64,000 nt of DNA, taken from positions 3,964,979-4,028,978 of the forward strand of contig JAPTYO010000022.1 of assembly GCA_036873135.1 (NCBI GenBank), in the 5' to 3' direction. This stretch comes from Clarkia xantiana subsp. parviflora (Eukaryota > Streptophyta > Magnoliopsida > Myrtales > Onagraceae). The position numbers and the translations under genes were made by a program. The notes beneath the pieces were generated by a model. The model was not told the DNA's origin, ran no database searches, and saw only the letters and a program-made list of their open reading frames with translations. Positions 44,313-55,618 of the stretch are shown in pieces. Each line of letters opens with the position of its first letter. Position 1 is the stretch's first letter.

Positions 44313-46422
44313 CCAGGGCATGGAGTCCAGTACTTCATCTGATGTTAAGATCAATATGGCAGGTATGACATCATTTTGTGGTTTGTTGGGTAATCTTACT
44401 CATGACTATTGGATTTTAGATAGTGGTGCTACACACCATATGACATGTCATAAGGAGTGGCTCAGTGATTTGAAGGTGAATTCATCTGCAAACAATGTGG
44501 TTCATCTGCCTAATGGATCTTCATCTCCTGTATATTGGTAGATGTGATTTAGGGAATTCTATCATGCTGAACAGAGTTCTCTATGCTCCTAATTTTCACT
44601 ACAATCTGATCTCTATTTCACGGTTATTGGGAGATTTGGATTTAAGTGTCACATTTACACATAACATGGCACTGTTTCAGGACCACTCAAGTGGGAGGAA
44701 ACTGGAGATTGGCTCTCTCCATGATGGTCTCTATGTGCTACCAAGTTCTCAAGGAAGTGTTAAGGTGTTGCAGACTACCTTAAAGAAGAAGAGGGATTTT
44801 GGAGTTAATGATTTGGAGTTATGGCACAAGAGATTGAGACATCTTTCTGTTAAGCAGTTGAGAGAGATTTTCAATTTTGAAAATAAAGTTGAGTCATGTA
44901 TTAATGAGTGCTCAGTATGTCCTTTAGCACGCCAAACTCGTTTGTCTTTCCCTATTAGTACTTCTCAAACTAATAAAGTGTTTGCCTTAGTGTATTTGGA
45001 TGTTTGGGAGCCATACAAAGTTAATACAATTGATGGTTACAGATTTTTCTTGACATTGGTTGATGATTACAGTAGAAGTACTTGGGTTTTCTTGATGAGA
45101 ACCAAGGATGAGGTGGTTTTCCATGTGAAGAATTTTCTCATATGGTTAAGACTCACTTTGATTGCTCAGTAAAGTATATCAGAAGTGACAATGGGACGGA
45201 TTTTTGCAACTCTCTCATGAAGGATCTTTGCTCTCAACTTGGAATAATCCATCAGACAAGTTGTGTGAAAACTCCACAGCAGAATGGAATTGCTGAACGC
45301 AAGCACAGACACTTGTTATGTGTAGCCAGAGCACTGAAGTTTGAAGCAGCCATTCCTGATTGTTATTGGGGATACTGTGTGCTTGCTGTTTGTTACCTAA
45401 TTAACTTGATGCCATCTTCAGTGATCAATGAAAGGATCCCTCATGAAGTCTTATATCAGCAGGCTGCATCTCTAGAGCATTTGAGGGTGTTTGGTTATCT
45501 ATGCTATGCTGTTAATCTCCATGTTACTGATAAGTTTCAACCAAGAGCAATTCCTTCTATTTTTCTTGGCTATACAACAACTCAAAAGGGATACATTCTA
45601 TTGAATCTCTTGACAAAGAAGGTGTTTCTCAACAGGGATGTGAGATTTCTTGAGCATATTCTTCCTTTCAAAAGGGGAGTTTCTTTTATCAAGAAGTTGA
45701 TTGATGTGTCTCAACCTACTGACATGAAGACTCCCTTTATTGATGACTGGGAGTTTGAGAGGGTGATTGATGATGCACCTGTTTTAGCTGAAATGGAGGA
45801 TCTTCCTGTTTTTGAAGAAACTATTGATGCTACTGGTTTGGAGATGGCTAGTACAGAGGCAAATGCAGATGTTGAGCTGCAACTGAGGCGTTCTCAGAGA
45901 ATCAGGAAACTTCCTTTACATTTGCAACGAGATTATATCATGAATTGCAACGCCATGGACTACTCCAGGCTTTCTTACCCTTACAAATCCTTTCTTACTT
46001 CCCTTGAGAAGGAAAGAGAGCCACATAATTTCAATCAAGCTGCACAAAATCCAAAATGGATTGAAGCGATGAATTTGAAGATAGCAGCTTTACAGGATAA
46101 CAACACCTGGGAATTGACACACCTACCAGCTAGATAGGAGGTGATTGGATGCAAATGGGTTTTTCGAATCAAGTACAATTCGGATGGAAGCATTGAAAGG
46201 TACAAAGCACGGCTCGTGGCGAAGGGCTATACTCAAAAGGCAGGTGTTGATTATAAGGAAACGTTTTCACTGGTGGTGAAAATGGTGATTGTTTGGCTGA
46301 TCTCTTCACGAAGATTTTAAGTCGACATCAGCTCAATCATTTGTTGGAAGGCTTTGGTGTGAAGAATCTCTTCTCTGTTAGTCAAGGTGCTGAGAAGGAG
46401 GAGGATGAGAAAATGGGAAGTA
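44313..46422 (+). pseudogene. Copia-2 protease, integrase and RT remnant
   Basis: The frame from gag continues through the B2 site into the protease with WILDSGATHHM (catalytic Asp). After a frame change come the GAG-pre-integrase segment (LWHKRLRHLS, CSVCPLARQ), the integrase core with Asp in VYLDVWEPY, the second Asp in RSDNGTDF, and Glu in NGIAERKHRH. A second frame change lies near 45135. RT begins at [20 protein letters not shown] and [11 protein letters not shown], then is cut at about 46280. The sequence jumps to [16 protein letters not shown], the last part of RNase H. Gene order protease-integrase-RT confirms Ty1/copia. Confidence 0.9.
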
Positions 46423-46685
46423 TGTAGAAGTATTATAGTTTGAGGGTCTGTTAGTTTCAATATAAACTACATGGACCTATTTGCTAATAAGCAAGAATAA
46501 GTCTATTAGACAGTTAGTTAGCTGCTGTAGTTGCTGTACTGTAGCTCGACTACTATAAGTAGGAACTGAGATGTAATCTTCTTTTTTTGATGAACTATTC
46601 GATGAATAAACGATTGGGCATGTTATCTTGCTGTTTTCCGATCTTAATCTGCTGTTCATCCACTTTCGATTGATCGGTTTCTTCA
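46423..46685 (+). mobile_element. Copia-2 3' LTR
   Basis: Length 263 bp, preceded by a purine-rich GAAAATGGGAAGTA. Followed by AATTT, the target duplication. Confidence 0.95.
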
Positions 46686-47608
46686 AATTTGAACCTCATT
46701 CTCAAGTTAACTAGAATCGAAATACTGCAAATTGGTTGCTGTGTCTCATAGATTTGAGTTTAGAAATATTTAGATTAGTCTCTTAGTTGGATGGTAATAA
46801 AAAAAGAGTATTAGAAGTGATATATAAATGGGCTTTAATGTAGAACTTTTGTAGGCCTGCCTAAATGTTGAAATTAAGAGATATAGCCCAACGAGGCCAC
46901 CAAATTTGCTTCCCAACACACACACACTTTCCTAGAAGTGTCCGTCTCTCTCCCTCTGCTCTGCTATGAGGAATAAGGTGTCCCTTCTCTAGAAACTAAA
47001 CTCATTCATCAATTTAATATTTTATTCAAGTAATAGTTAGTGAATAACTAGTTCGTCCGTTAATTAATAATTTTGCACAACAAATCAACACTACGGCGAG
47101 AACAAGACTTCTTCTGTCCAGTTCCTAATTAAAATCTGAAATCATCTTTGAGGTAAATGGGGGATTGAAGGGTTTGTTGTGTTTGAATTTGAATGAAGTT
47201 AAAATATCAAATGTGAAATTTGCAGGTTATGTACTAATGTTAAAAAACAATCCTGCAGATTTTTATTCTTTCCCCAAAGAGTTTGAGGATGAATAATTGA
47301 TGCATCTTTTTAATGTGATGTAGAAGACTCCATACTTGAGTGCATCTTTGGAGTTCATTCATTTTGGTGAAAGGGAGACACAAAGAGCTCCATCCAGCAT
47401 CAAACCTCCCATGCTTCCACTCGGTCCTCCTCTGTATTGCAACTGTGATGTTTATAGTTTTGAGGTCAGATTCTTTTAATTTTGTTTTTGCTTTTCTTAT
47501 TTCAAATTCATGTTGACATTATTAAATTAGAAATGTCCATAGTTCTAACTTGACCATATATTATTTTCTTCTAACTTGACCATGCATGCTTTATTAATGA
47601 TTCCCCAC
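46686..47608. other. Intergenic DNA upstream of the foldback element
   Basis: AT-rich. A stretch at 47322-47463, between TAG and a GTCAGA donor-like site, is open in one frame (starts KTPYLSASLEF, ends in CNCDVYSFE) and could be an exon remnant. I recognise no protein family, so it is not called as a gene. Confidence 0.4.
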
Positions 47609-48219
47609 TACCACTAGTATTTTTTCGTACCGAATTGGTACCATATGTTTCCAAACCTTACTGTTTTAGTACCTCCGTTAGGGTTCTGTCAAAAACAGCC
47701 GTTAAATGGCATGTGCCATGCACGTGACCAGCCCAAAACTTTCAATTTTGTTACAATTTAGTCCATCTAATACATCCCTAACTTTTATTTTGTTCAATTT
47801 AGTCCTAAAACTTCAAAACCAAACAATTTTCCCAAATTGACCTAGCCGGACTTAGCCTAGGGCTAGGTCCGACCCTGGGTCATGGTGCCTGACCCAGGCG
47901 ACCCCGACCCAGGGTCGGAACTAGCCCTAGGCTAGGTCCGGCTAGGTCAATTTGGCGAAATGGTTTGATTTTGAAGTTTTAGGACTAAATTGAACAAAAT
48001 AAAAGTTAGGGATGTATTAGATGGACTAAATTGTAACAAAATTGAAAGTTTTGGGCTGGTCACGTGCATGGCACATGCCATTTAACGGCCGTTTTTTACG
48101 GAAGAGGTACCAAAACAGTAAGGTTTGGAAACATATGGTACCAATTCGGTACGAAAAAATACAAGTGGTATAAACAGTGTAATTTTTGCAAAATGTGGTA
48201 CCAAAAGGATCTTTAACCC
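47609..48219. mobile_element. Foldback (long inverted repeat) element
   Basis: Arms of about 270 bp are nearly perfect complements (47609 to about 47885, and about 47895 to 48170). Landmarks are TTTTTTCGTACCGAATTGGT with its complement, and TTTAGTCCATCTAATACATC with its complement. The centre has CCTAGGCTAGG-type short palindromes around GGTGCCTGACC. The right side goes on to GGATCTTTAACCC (48219), which is probably the true terminus, so the left end appears to have lost about 50 bp. No ORF. RNA from it would form a long hairpin. Confidence 0.8.
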
Positions 48220-48236
48220 AAAAAGAAATGTCCAAG

Positions 48237-48299
48237 CTCTAATTCGGACTTGGACTTTAAAAAAAAAAATCCGAACTCAAGTCCAAGTCTGAATTAGAG
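48237..48299. repeat. 21-bp hairpin
   Basis: CTCTAATTCGGACTTGGACTT (48237-48257; one residue over short-motif length, one mismatch) pairs with 48279-48299. The loop is A-rich. Confidence 0.8.
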
Positions 48300-48677
48300 G
48301 AAATATTGTTTCGCCACACAAGTTTGAGCACAATTTTAGAACAGTAATGTTAGAAATTCCGATTCCAAACCTCCGATTTGTTCCGACTTGGAGGAATAAA
48401 TAAATACCCCAAAAGTTGTTAATATTTACAATCCATGCCATTGTGTCATACTTCGTGACTTCTCGGAATTTCTTCTCGGACTGTGTATCACAACTCATTT
48501 TAGAATGTGATTTTCGGGACGGATACCTCGGAAATATTGGTCTTGTCCCTTATACGCTCCTGAACTTTCGCTTTAAATTTTCGCAGATAGAATAAAAGTG
48601 GTGGGGCTGAAAGAACCGCGGTGTACAAGTACGAGGAAGGAAATCGGTTAAAGCAGCAGAACCGCGTTGCCCATGGG

Positions 48678-50654
48678 ATGGTCTCTCTCCTTCTACGTCA
48701 GTCTCACAACTCTGTTGATACCCTCAAATCCACCTCCGGGAAGCTCTTCCACCATCTCTCTCAGCCGCAGCTTCAGAACCAACCCCGCCATTCTCCCTTC
48801 ATCCAAGATGCCAAGTCACGACTCGAGTCTGAACTCGTATCCCTTCTCGATGGCTGCAACCACCCCTCTCACCTCAAGCAGCTCCACGCCCGCATCTACC
48901 GCACCGGTCTCGAGCAGTGCTGCTACGTCGTCACTAAGCTCGTCCGCATGTTCACCACTCTCGATGACCCAATCTTCTCTTATGCCAAAGCCGTTCTGGA
49001 TACAGTCAATAAACCGAACCCCTTTCTGTACACTGCCCTAATCAGGGGATATTCAGTTCATGGATCTGTCGGTGATTCTATCGTCATGTATCGGAAAATG
49101 AGGGAGCAGGGATTGGGCCCCGTGTCGTTCACATTCACTGCGATCTTCAAGGCATGCGGTCTTCATCAATATTTAGGGTTGGGGCAGCAGATGCAAGCGC
49201 AGATGGTTCTGGTTGGTGGATTTGAACGCGACTTGTACGTGGGGAATTCCTTGATCGATATGTATGTGAAATGTGGAAGCTTGACAAGTGCCCGCAAGGT
49301 GTTTGATGAAATGCCTGACAGGGATGTGATCTCATGGACGACTTTGATTGTGGCGTATTCAAAGAATGGGGACATGGTTTATGCAGCGGAACTATTTCAT
49401 AGTTTTCCAAAGAAAGATCTCATTGCTTGGACTGCAATGGTTACAGGTTTTGCACAGAATAACAAGCCACGCGAGGCTTTGATCATCTTTGAAAAAATGC
49501 AGGGTGAAGGTGTCAAATGCGATGAAATCACTCTAGCCGGTGTCATTTCCGCTTGTGCTAAACTCGGCGCAGCTGAATACGCTAACTGGGTTACCGATAT
49601 TGCACGGAGAATGGGGTTCAACCCGATTGAGAATGTTGTTGTGGGGTCTGCCATGATAGATATGTACTCCAAATGTGGTCGGGTAATGGATGCATACAAC
49701 ATCTTTCAAAACATGAAGGAGAGAAACGTCTACACCTACAGTTCGATGATATCAGGTTTTGCAATGCACGGGCACACAAATGCAGCTTTGCAGCTATTCC
49801 ACGACATGACCAAAACAAACATAAAACCCAATGGTGTCACCTTCATAGGTGTACTAACTGCTTGCAGCCATGGTGGAATGGTGGAGCAGGGTCGGGAAAT
49901 ATTTGAATCGATGGAAAAAGTTTATAACGTTTCTCCAGATTCCGATCTCTATGCTTGCATGGTTGATCTCCTGGGTCGAGCAGGACAATTGGAAGAAGCC
50001 CTCGATCTTATACGCAAGATGCCTGTAAAACCCCATGGAGGAGTCTGGGGAGCATTGCTTGGAGCATGCAAGATACATCTAAACCCAGAAGTAGCTGAGA
50101 TTGCTGCTAATCATCTCTTTGTGCTCGAACCTGAAGAAACCGGTAACTACATCTTGCTATCTAATATCTATGCATCGTCTGGGCGCCAATCTGATGTTTT
50201 AGAGATTAGGAAATTGTTGAGAGCCAAAGGGTTGAGGAAGAAACCTGGGAAAAGTTGGTTTGAGCTGAAGAAAGGGGTGATACACGAATTTATTGCAGGT
50301 GATAAGACTCATCCTCAATCTCATGAAATTAAGCAACTATTGGATGATTTACTAGAGAGATTGGTGGTTCATGGGTATGAACCAAATTTGAGTTCCGTTC
50401 CTTATGATGTGAGTGATGTGGACAAGAAGCGGATCTTGATTACGCATAGTGAGAAATTGGCTTTGGCATTTGGGTTGCTTAGTTCGAGCGGTGGATCAAT
50501 AATCAGGATTGTGAAGAATCTTCGGATTTGCGAAGATTGTCATTCGTTCATGTGTAGCGCGTCTATGGTTACGGGGAGGGAGATTGTTGTGAGGGATAAT
50601 TTGAGGTTCCATCATTTCAGGGATGGGTCGTGTTCTTGCGGTCATTTTTGGTAA
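48678..50654 (+). CDS. PPR-DYW protein, probable organelle RNA editing factor
   Basis: A single-exon gene of 658 codons, intact. The start is the ATG at 48678 (MVSLLLRQSH); the frame is open further upstream but has no earlier ATG. The N-terminus is rich in Ser, Leu, His and Arg with few acidic residues, fitting an organelle transit peptide. From about residue 65 tandem PPR motifs of the P-L-S type follow, e.g. VGNSLIDMYVKCGSLTSARK, VISWTTLIVAYSKNGDM, LIAWTAMVTGFAQNN and YTYSSMISGFAMHGH. Then come E/E+ domains and a DYW deaminase domain with HSEK (His590, Glu592) and CEDCH (Cys618, Cys621), i.e. the zinc-binding HxE...CxxC site. It ends GHFW instead of DYW. Such proteins bind one RNA site in mitochondria or plastids and convert C to U. 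Resembles Arabidopsis At5g44230-type proteins from memory; the target is not predictable here. Confidence 0.95.
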   Translation: MVSLLLRQSHNSVDTLKSTSGKLFHHLSQPQLQNQPRHSPFIQDAKSRLESELVSLLDGCNHPSHLKQLHARIYRTGLEQCCYVVTKLVRMFTTLDDPIFSYAKAVLDTVNKPNPFLYTALIRGYSVHGSVGDSIVMYRKMREQGLGPVSFTFTAIFKACGLHQYLGLGQQMQAQMVLVGGFERDLYVGNSLIDMYVKCGSLTSARKVFDEMPDRDVISWTTLIVAYSKNGDMVYAAELFHSFPKKDLIAWTAMVTGFAQNNKPREALIIFEKMQGEGVKCDEITLAGVISACAKLGAAEYANWVTDIARRMGFNPIENVVVGSAMIDMYSKCGRVMDAYNIFQNMKERNVYTYSSMISGFAMHGHTNAALQLFHDMTKTNIKPNGVTFIGVLTACSHGGMVEQGREIFESMEKVYNVSPDSDLYACMVDLLGRAGQLEEALDLIRKMPVKPHGGVWGALLGACKIHLNPEVAEIAANHLFVLEPEETGNYILLSNIYASSGRQSDVLEIRKLLRAKGLRKKPGKSWFELKKGVIHEFIAGDKTHPQSHEIKQLLDDLLERLVVHGYEPNLSSVPYDVSDVDKKRILITHSEKLALAFGLLSSSGGSIIRIVKNLRICEDCHSFMCSASMVTGREIVVRDNLRFHHFRDGSCSCGHFW

Positions 50655-53293
50655 GTAGTTCACTGATAGAAAACAGTAAGTCTTTGTTGGAGTGCTTTGA
50701 AGAGGGGTCTGAAACTTGGTGGACAAGATAACTTTTGATGTATGGTTTGAACAAGAATCCAACTTGCTGTTCTGTTAGTTAATTATATACCTCAGGGACA
50801 AGGTAGAGCAGCTTTAATGGATAGAGTTGAATAGTTAGTTGATTATATATCAAAAGGAAAAAAAGTTAGCTGTTGGCTTTGGAACCAAGTCATCTCTCTA
50901 AAGAAATACATGGCTACTTGGTATTTATATCAAAGAAGCCATAAGTTGACACGTTTTCCACTTTGAAGAAATGGAAAAAATATCATCGGTACCAGAACTG
51001 CCTGTATACTGGGATTTGTAAATATAACGATTTAACATTTCCTAACTTAATTACAATTTTATGAAAAATATTCATAATCAGACTTATTCGGTGCTACATG
51101 TGTGACATGTTCTAGATATCCTATAATAAAACCTTGTTGTTCCTCTAAATTATTATGTTGAATGACTCGGAATATGATCAACGGGAAATTATTTTTTATA
51201 ATGTGCAACAATAAATATTTAAAACACCTAAACCACCACACCATATTCTATCTCTTTACCAATATATAAAGTGAGATGGGTCCTCATCCCCAAAAGACAC
51301 CCAACCTCTAAAAGGTGTAACATTAAATCTTGTCGGTCAAGTCTGTTTGAACCAGACCGTCTTGAACCGTTCAAGCCGTGTTGGCAATACTCAATAGAAA
51401 AAAAAAATACTACCCTTCAAAGGACGCACTTTTCTGAACCAAACGAAACAAAATCGATAGCCAGCCACTCTCTGAACCAGTCTGCAGGTTTCTTCGCCGC
51501 CTGTCCCCTCCAAAGGCCACACCCCCCATTTAACGCTTGCCCACAGACCGCCGCTCGCCCACCGACCACCGTTCGGATCTACACTGTCGTTCGCTCCTCC
51601 TATATCAGCCTCCATCTTGCAAATTCACTCGCCCTCGCTCTTACACACAGATGCAGGCCGACCGCGGTCAGCGACTCTCCCCCAGCCCGAAGCAAAACCA
51701 TCATCTGATACATCAATCCCGCTAGGTCGTTGTTCAAACGACGGTCCGCCTCTCCCAATTCAACGGGTTTGCACTCATTTTTTTAAACCGATGGTTTGCA
51801 CTCAGTTGGTTAACTTGTCGCTACCAAATCGGACGACTCCTACCTCTGTCGTCTGCTTAGAAAGGTGATTTGACGGTAATGTCTGATTATGGTTCGTCAA
51901 TGTTTAATTATGTCTCATTCTTTTGAAAACCCAAAACGAAAGTTAAATTAATTTATGGAATAGATGTATGGAATTAGCAATTTCATAGCAAGAGCGTCGT
52001 AATTTACACAATTTGTATTGATCTTACTTATTTAAACTTGCAACTTCCTGCATTTTTTACACATAATAGCTTACCTTTGAGTGTGCGAAAATGAGGGGTT
52101 TGGTTTGGTCAAACTAAATTTTTTTGAATTTGACAGGTCGGTCTTTCTGGATAGGTAGAAACTTCTTGCAAAAACAGTAGTATGTGAGGCTGAAGTTTCA
52201 TTCATAAGTTGCTGAGCAACTGGGTTTATGGAGGTATAAGTAGGAATAGGTGCTAAGATAGTGAGACAACTTTTTCACGAGCAAGGAAGGAACCTCAACA
52301 ATTATATTCATCCATAAGGTAATTAAATTTGTATATAGAGATATGAATCAGAAAACTGGTCCTATGTATGTAGGGACACTTTCCAGGGTAAGGATCAATG
52401 ATGTAGGGGATTAAGTTTGTAATCATGATATGCATCTATCCTTATATTCTTTATGATTGAAAACTTGTTGGAAAATAATATTAGTAAGTTGGATTGCAGG
52501 GGCATCTTGTTGATCGTGTTCAAGGATAGGTAATGACGTTACAATCATCAATAGAAATGGCACTCTACCATACGTGTCAATCCAGATGTTCTAGAGGATG
52601 GCCTAGGTGCGGAGTTAGAAGGTAAAATTCTTCTTTTTAAGGGGCAATGTGGGGGGAATAAAAAAAATGTAGGGTTGATTAGCAACTTGCAAGCTTAACT
52701 TTTCGGGGTATGGACATTTTGGTAAGATTAGATTCTACTGCCGGGCACGAGAAGTTCGGTGGTCTCGCTTGATGATTTTGTAAAGTTGTAAGTTTACGGG
52801 CTTTCATTTAATTGTCAATATCTTTAACTCCATAATATAACATAACAATGAAAAAAATAAAAAAAGATACTACCATGTCTTCAGTCTTGCTGCGTACTGG
52901 TGACCTCTTCAGTTTTCATGATTCCCGGATATGTTTAACATGAGACTTTTGACTTAGATGTTTGTCTATAGTTTCCCTTCTTACTTAAAAGCTTCTTCCT
53001 AAAATTTAGTTGAAATATCTTTTTATTTTTTTTTATTTTTATCTTCCATGTTGTATTCATGGGCAATAATATTCATTTTATCATGTTATATCTTCAATGT
53101 CAACAGTTTCTGAATTTTACTTATATTTTCTTTGTTATTGGTGACTTACAATTGTTAAATAGACACTTCGATTCTTAAACCTTTTTCTTTTTGTAAACGG
53201 AAAAAATAAAAACAAAAAAAACTAGAAAAGCTTAGTGCTATTGTTAGAACATTCAAAGTTGACAAATTTGGTACACTATAAAATTTATTTCAG
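50655..53293. other. Intergenic DNA between the PPR gene and the hydrolase pseudogene
   Basis: Holds the 3' untranslated region of the PPR gene, then AT-rich DNA. A GC-richer part (51440-51720) contains ORFs without a recognised domain. It may hold the lost first exons or promoter of the downstream pseudogene, but I found no matching sequence. Confidence 0.5.
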
Positions 53294-54166
53294 AGGAAAT
53301 TATGTTGCTTTGAAGCCTAAAGTTAATTCTTTGGTGAAGGATAAGGGAGTTGAAAACTGAAACTCTATTATTGATGCTTTGAAAAGCAAATGTGCTACTT
53401 TAATTGGTGCTGCTGGCTACTGCTGGGGAGGTCAGTTCTACTTGCTCCTCTAGTGAATTTAGGTGAAAAATGAAATTCCTTGCCCATCTTGCAACGTTGT
53501 ATAGCTCAACGGGATGCTACCCAGCTCATATTTCGAATGACCGACCACCTTAAATATAGTTTTTTCATGTGTTTTTTTTATTATCAGCAAATGTGGTGGT
53601 TGAGGTAGCAAAGCATGACCTTATCTTATCCAAGTTGTTGTGCTGTGTCATCCTTCTTTTTTCTCTGTTGATGATATCAAGGGTATGTGATGTGCCTCAA
53701 CATCTTATATGTATTTTGGTTTTTGAATGTTTCTTCTATTAACATGAAGAACATACTAAACTTGTAGATAAAACAATCACTAATGATATATATATCTACT
53801 GAGTGCTGCTGAAGTTGTGTATTTTCTAAACTTTCTAGGGGTAAAGGTTCCAATTTCAGTACTGGGAGCAGAGATTGAGAAAATGTCTCCACCTGAACTG
53901 TTGAAACAATTTGAAGGTGTTCTTGCTTCTAAACCCGATGTAGAATATAAACACGACTTGACAACAACTGCACTTGTTTTGTAATTTTGCAACTCAAGAT
54001 AGGAATTCTAATGCTGCACCAATTTGGTTTGTAGGTTGAAGGATTCGTCAAGATATTACCGAAAAGTAACACATGGATGGACAGTGAGGTAAACTACAAC
54101 TTTGGGGACCAAGAGGCTAAGGCCCACGCAGACACAATAGATTGGTTTGCAAAGTTTCTCATTTAA
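53294..54166 (+). pseudogene. Dienelactone hydrolase family gene, decayed
   Basis: Four exons can be traced with GT-AG borders: 53294-53430, 53588-53682, 53839-53939 and 54035-54166. Residues match the plant dienelactone-hydrolase-like family: DALKSKCATLIGAAGYCWG (nucleophile Cys motif), VVVEVAKHDLI, HPSFFSVDDIK (in a shifted frame), VPISVLGAEIEKMSPPELL, VTHGWTVR (catalytic His, shifted frame) and DTIDWFAKFLI with a TAA at 54164-54166. Lesions: TGA at about 53353, one frameshift in exon 2, and at least two in exon 4. The first exons are not found. The enzymes are alpha/beta hydrolases of the cytosol; this copy cannot be functional. Confidence 0.8.
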
Positions 54167-55041
54167 GAAAAGAAAACAATCTCATTTTCTCATGTTTTCA
54201 TAATAATAATGGCAATAAATGAAAATGTGTTGTAGGTTGTTTGTGCATTCTTCTTGAGTTGTTGATGATTATAATAAATTTCACGGGATGATGAATCGAT
54301 GATGCCATGTTTCACCTACAATACCTCCTATATTCAGTAGTTTTTTTCTGCCTTGAACAGAATATGAATGGGGGGTTTGTTAGTAACGTAACTTATAAAG
54401 CCCTTGAGGAAGCCCCTCGATTGGTACAGCTGCAACCGACAACAAACCCCTAACTGAACATCGTAAAGGTGGGCTTATTTCGAGGATTTTTCAAGCACAA
54501 TTAGAACTTCTTCCTTGGCAAGATTATGGTTTTTTTTTTGTCAAAAACAAGAGTATGTTGTTGGGGCTAATATATGCGTGCGTTTGATGTTTACCAAGCC
54601 AATTAAAATATGTCCAATTATTGGTTTGGTGTAAAAGACTAATAAATTAAAGGGTTAATAATTAAATTGCTTCCTGAATTTTAACCAATTTACCGATCGC
54701 TATCTAAACTTAATTTTGAAAATTTGGCTACTCAAACTTTCTATTTTAAAGTAAATTGCTACCTCTGATTCAATTCACATATATTTGGATAAAAAATGAT
54801 CATATTTCCGCCTTGTAAAGTCTTTTCAAGTGTACCAAAGATGGATTCACGTTTAAATTGAAAGTATGGTAACAAAATACCTTCAATTGGATGTTCAATT
54901 AAAATGCACTGTTCGATTTGGCGGAAGTCCAATTGAAAGTTTTTCATTGAAATACTTTCAATTTATGTTTAATCCATCTTAGGCACACATGAAAATACCT
55001 GTGTAGTAGAAAAATGTTAATTTTATATCTAATTTGAGGGT
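54167..55041. other. Intergenic DNA with an imperfect inverted repeat
   Basis: AT-rich. Imperfect arms of about 35 bp containing AAATTGAAAGTAT lie near 54833-54870 and 54945-54995 in opposite orientation. No ORF with a known domain. Confidence 0.5.
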
Positions 55042-55311
55042 TATAAACACCTAATTTTGGTCCACACGTAGCACGTTCAAAATGTCACGCGTCAAAAAAG
55101 GAAGTATTTAAATATGGAAGGTCGCGAAGTTTCTAAAGATAGGACTGACTTAAAATAGGATAGTGTATAAGCATTATTTATTGTAAAATATTTAGAAAAC
55201 ATATTACGTGTATTTATGGTGAAATACATAAATATATATGTATATTTTCGGAATATTAAATGCATATTTTTTTCAGATTTTATTTTCCTAGTTTAGGGGT
55301 CCTAGTTTAGC

Positions 55312-55319
55312 TATAAATA
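55312..55319 (+). promoter_or_regulatory. TATA box of the D3 LTR
   Basis: TATAAATA followed by GGGTCC, the same arrangement as in D1. Confidence 0.6.
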
Positions 55320-55553
55320 GGGTCCTTTTACATGTAAAAAAGACACCACAAACAATAATAATACATCAGTTTTCGGAACCCGTGCAAATTTGTCCTGTAG
55401 TGAATTTTTTTTTTTCTTTTCTATTTGGCTGTTTCCAGCCGTGAGAAGACTGAGGACCACCTTCCGGCCACGCCGGTGGCCCTTCCGCCCGGTGTCCCCG
55501 CCACCGCGTCAGCCAGCTCCGGCCGTCCATCTCGTCCGAGGCCACCACGCCGG

Positions 55554-55554
<1 letters not shown>

Positions 55555-55612
<58 letters not shown>
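55555..55612. repeat. CT microsatellite, 29 units
   Basis: An uninterrupted CT run inside the D3 LTR; 14 units in D1. Confidence 0.98.

Positions 55613-55618
<6 letters not shown>

Larger units (their letters stand above)
37222..46685 (+). mobile_element. Copia-2: Ty1/copia retrotransposon with B2 inside
   Basis: Flanked by AATTT (37217-37221 and 46686-46690). It has LTRs of 262 and 263 bp (37222-37483, 46423-46685), a TGGTATCAGAGC priming site, gag, protease, integrase and the start of RT. RT core and RNase H are deleted. B2 (38782-44312) is inserted in the coding frame. Without B2 the element is about 3.9 kb. Confidence 0.95.

Noticed and set aside
47322..47463. Possible exon between an AG and a GT site
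   Set aside because: Open in one frame but no recognised protein family and no partner exons found. Not enough to call.
51391..51868. Overlapping ORFs of 60-145 residues in GC-richer DNA
   Set aside because: No domain, no conserved motif, frames open on both strands.
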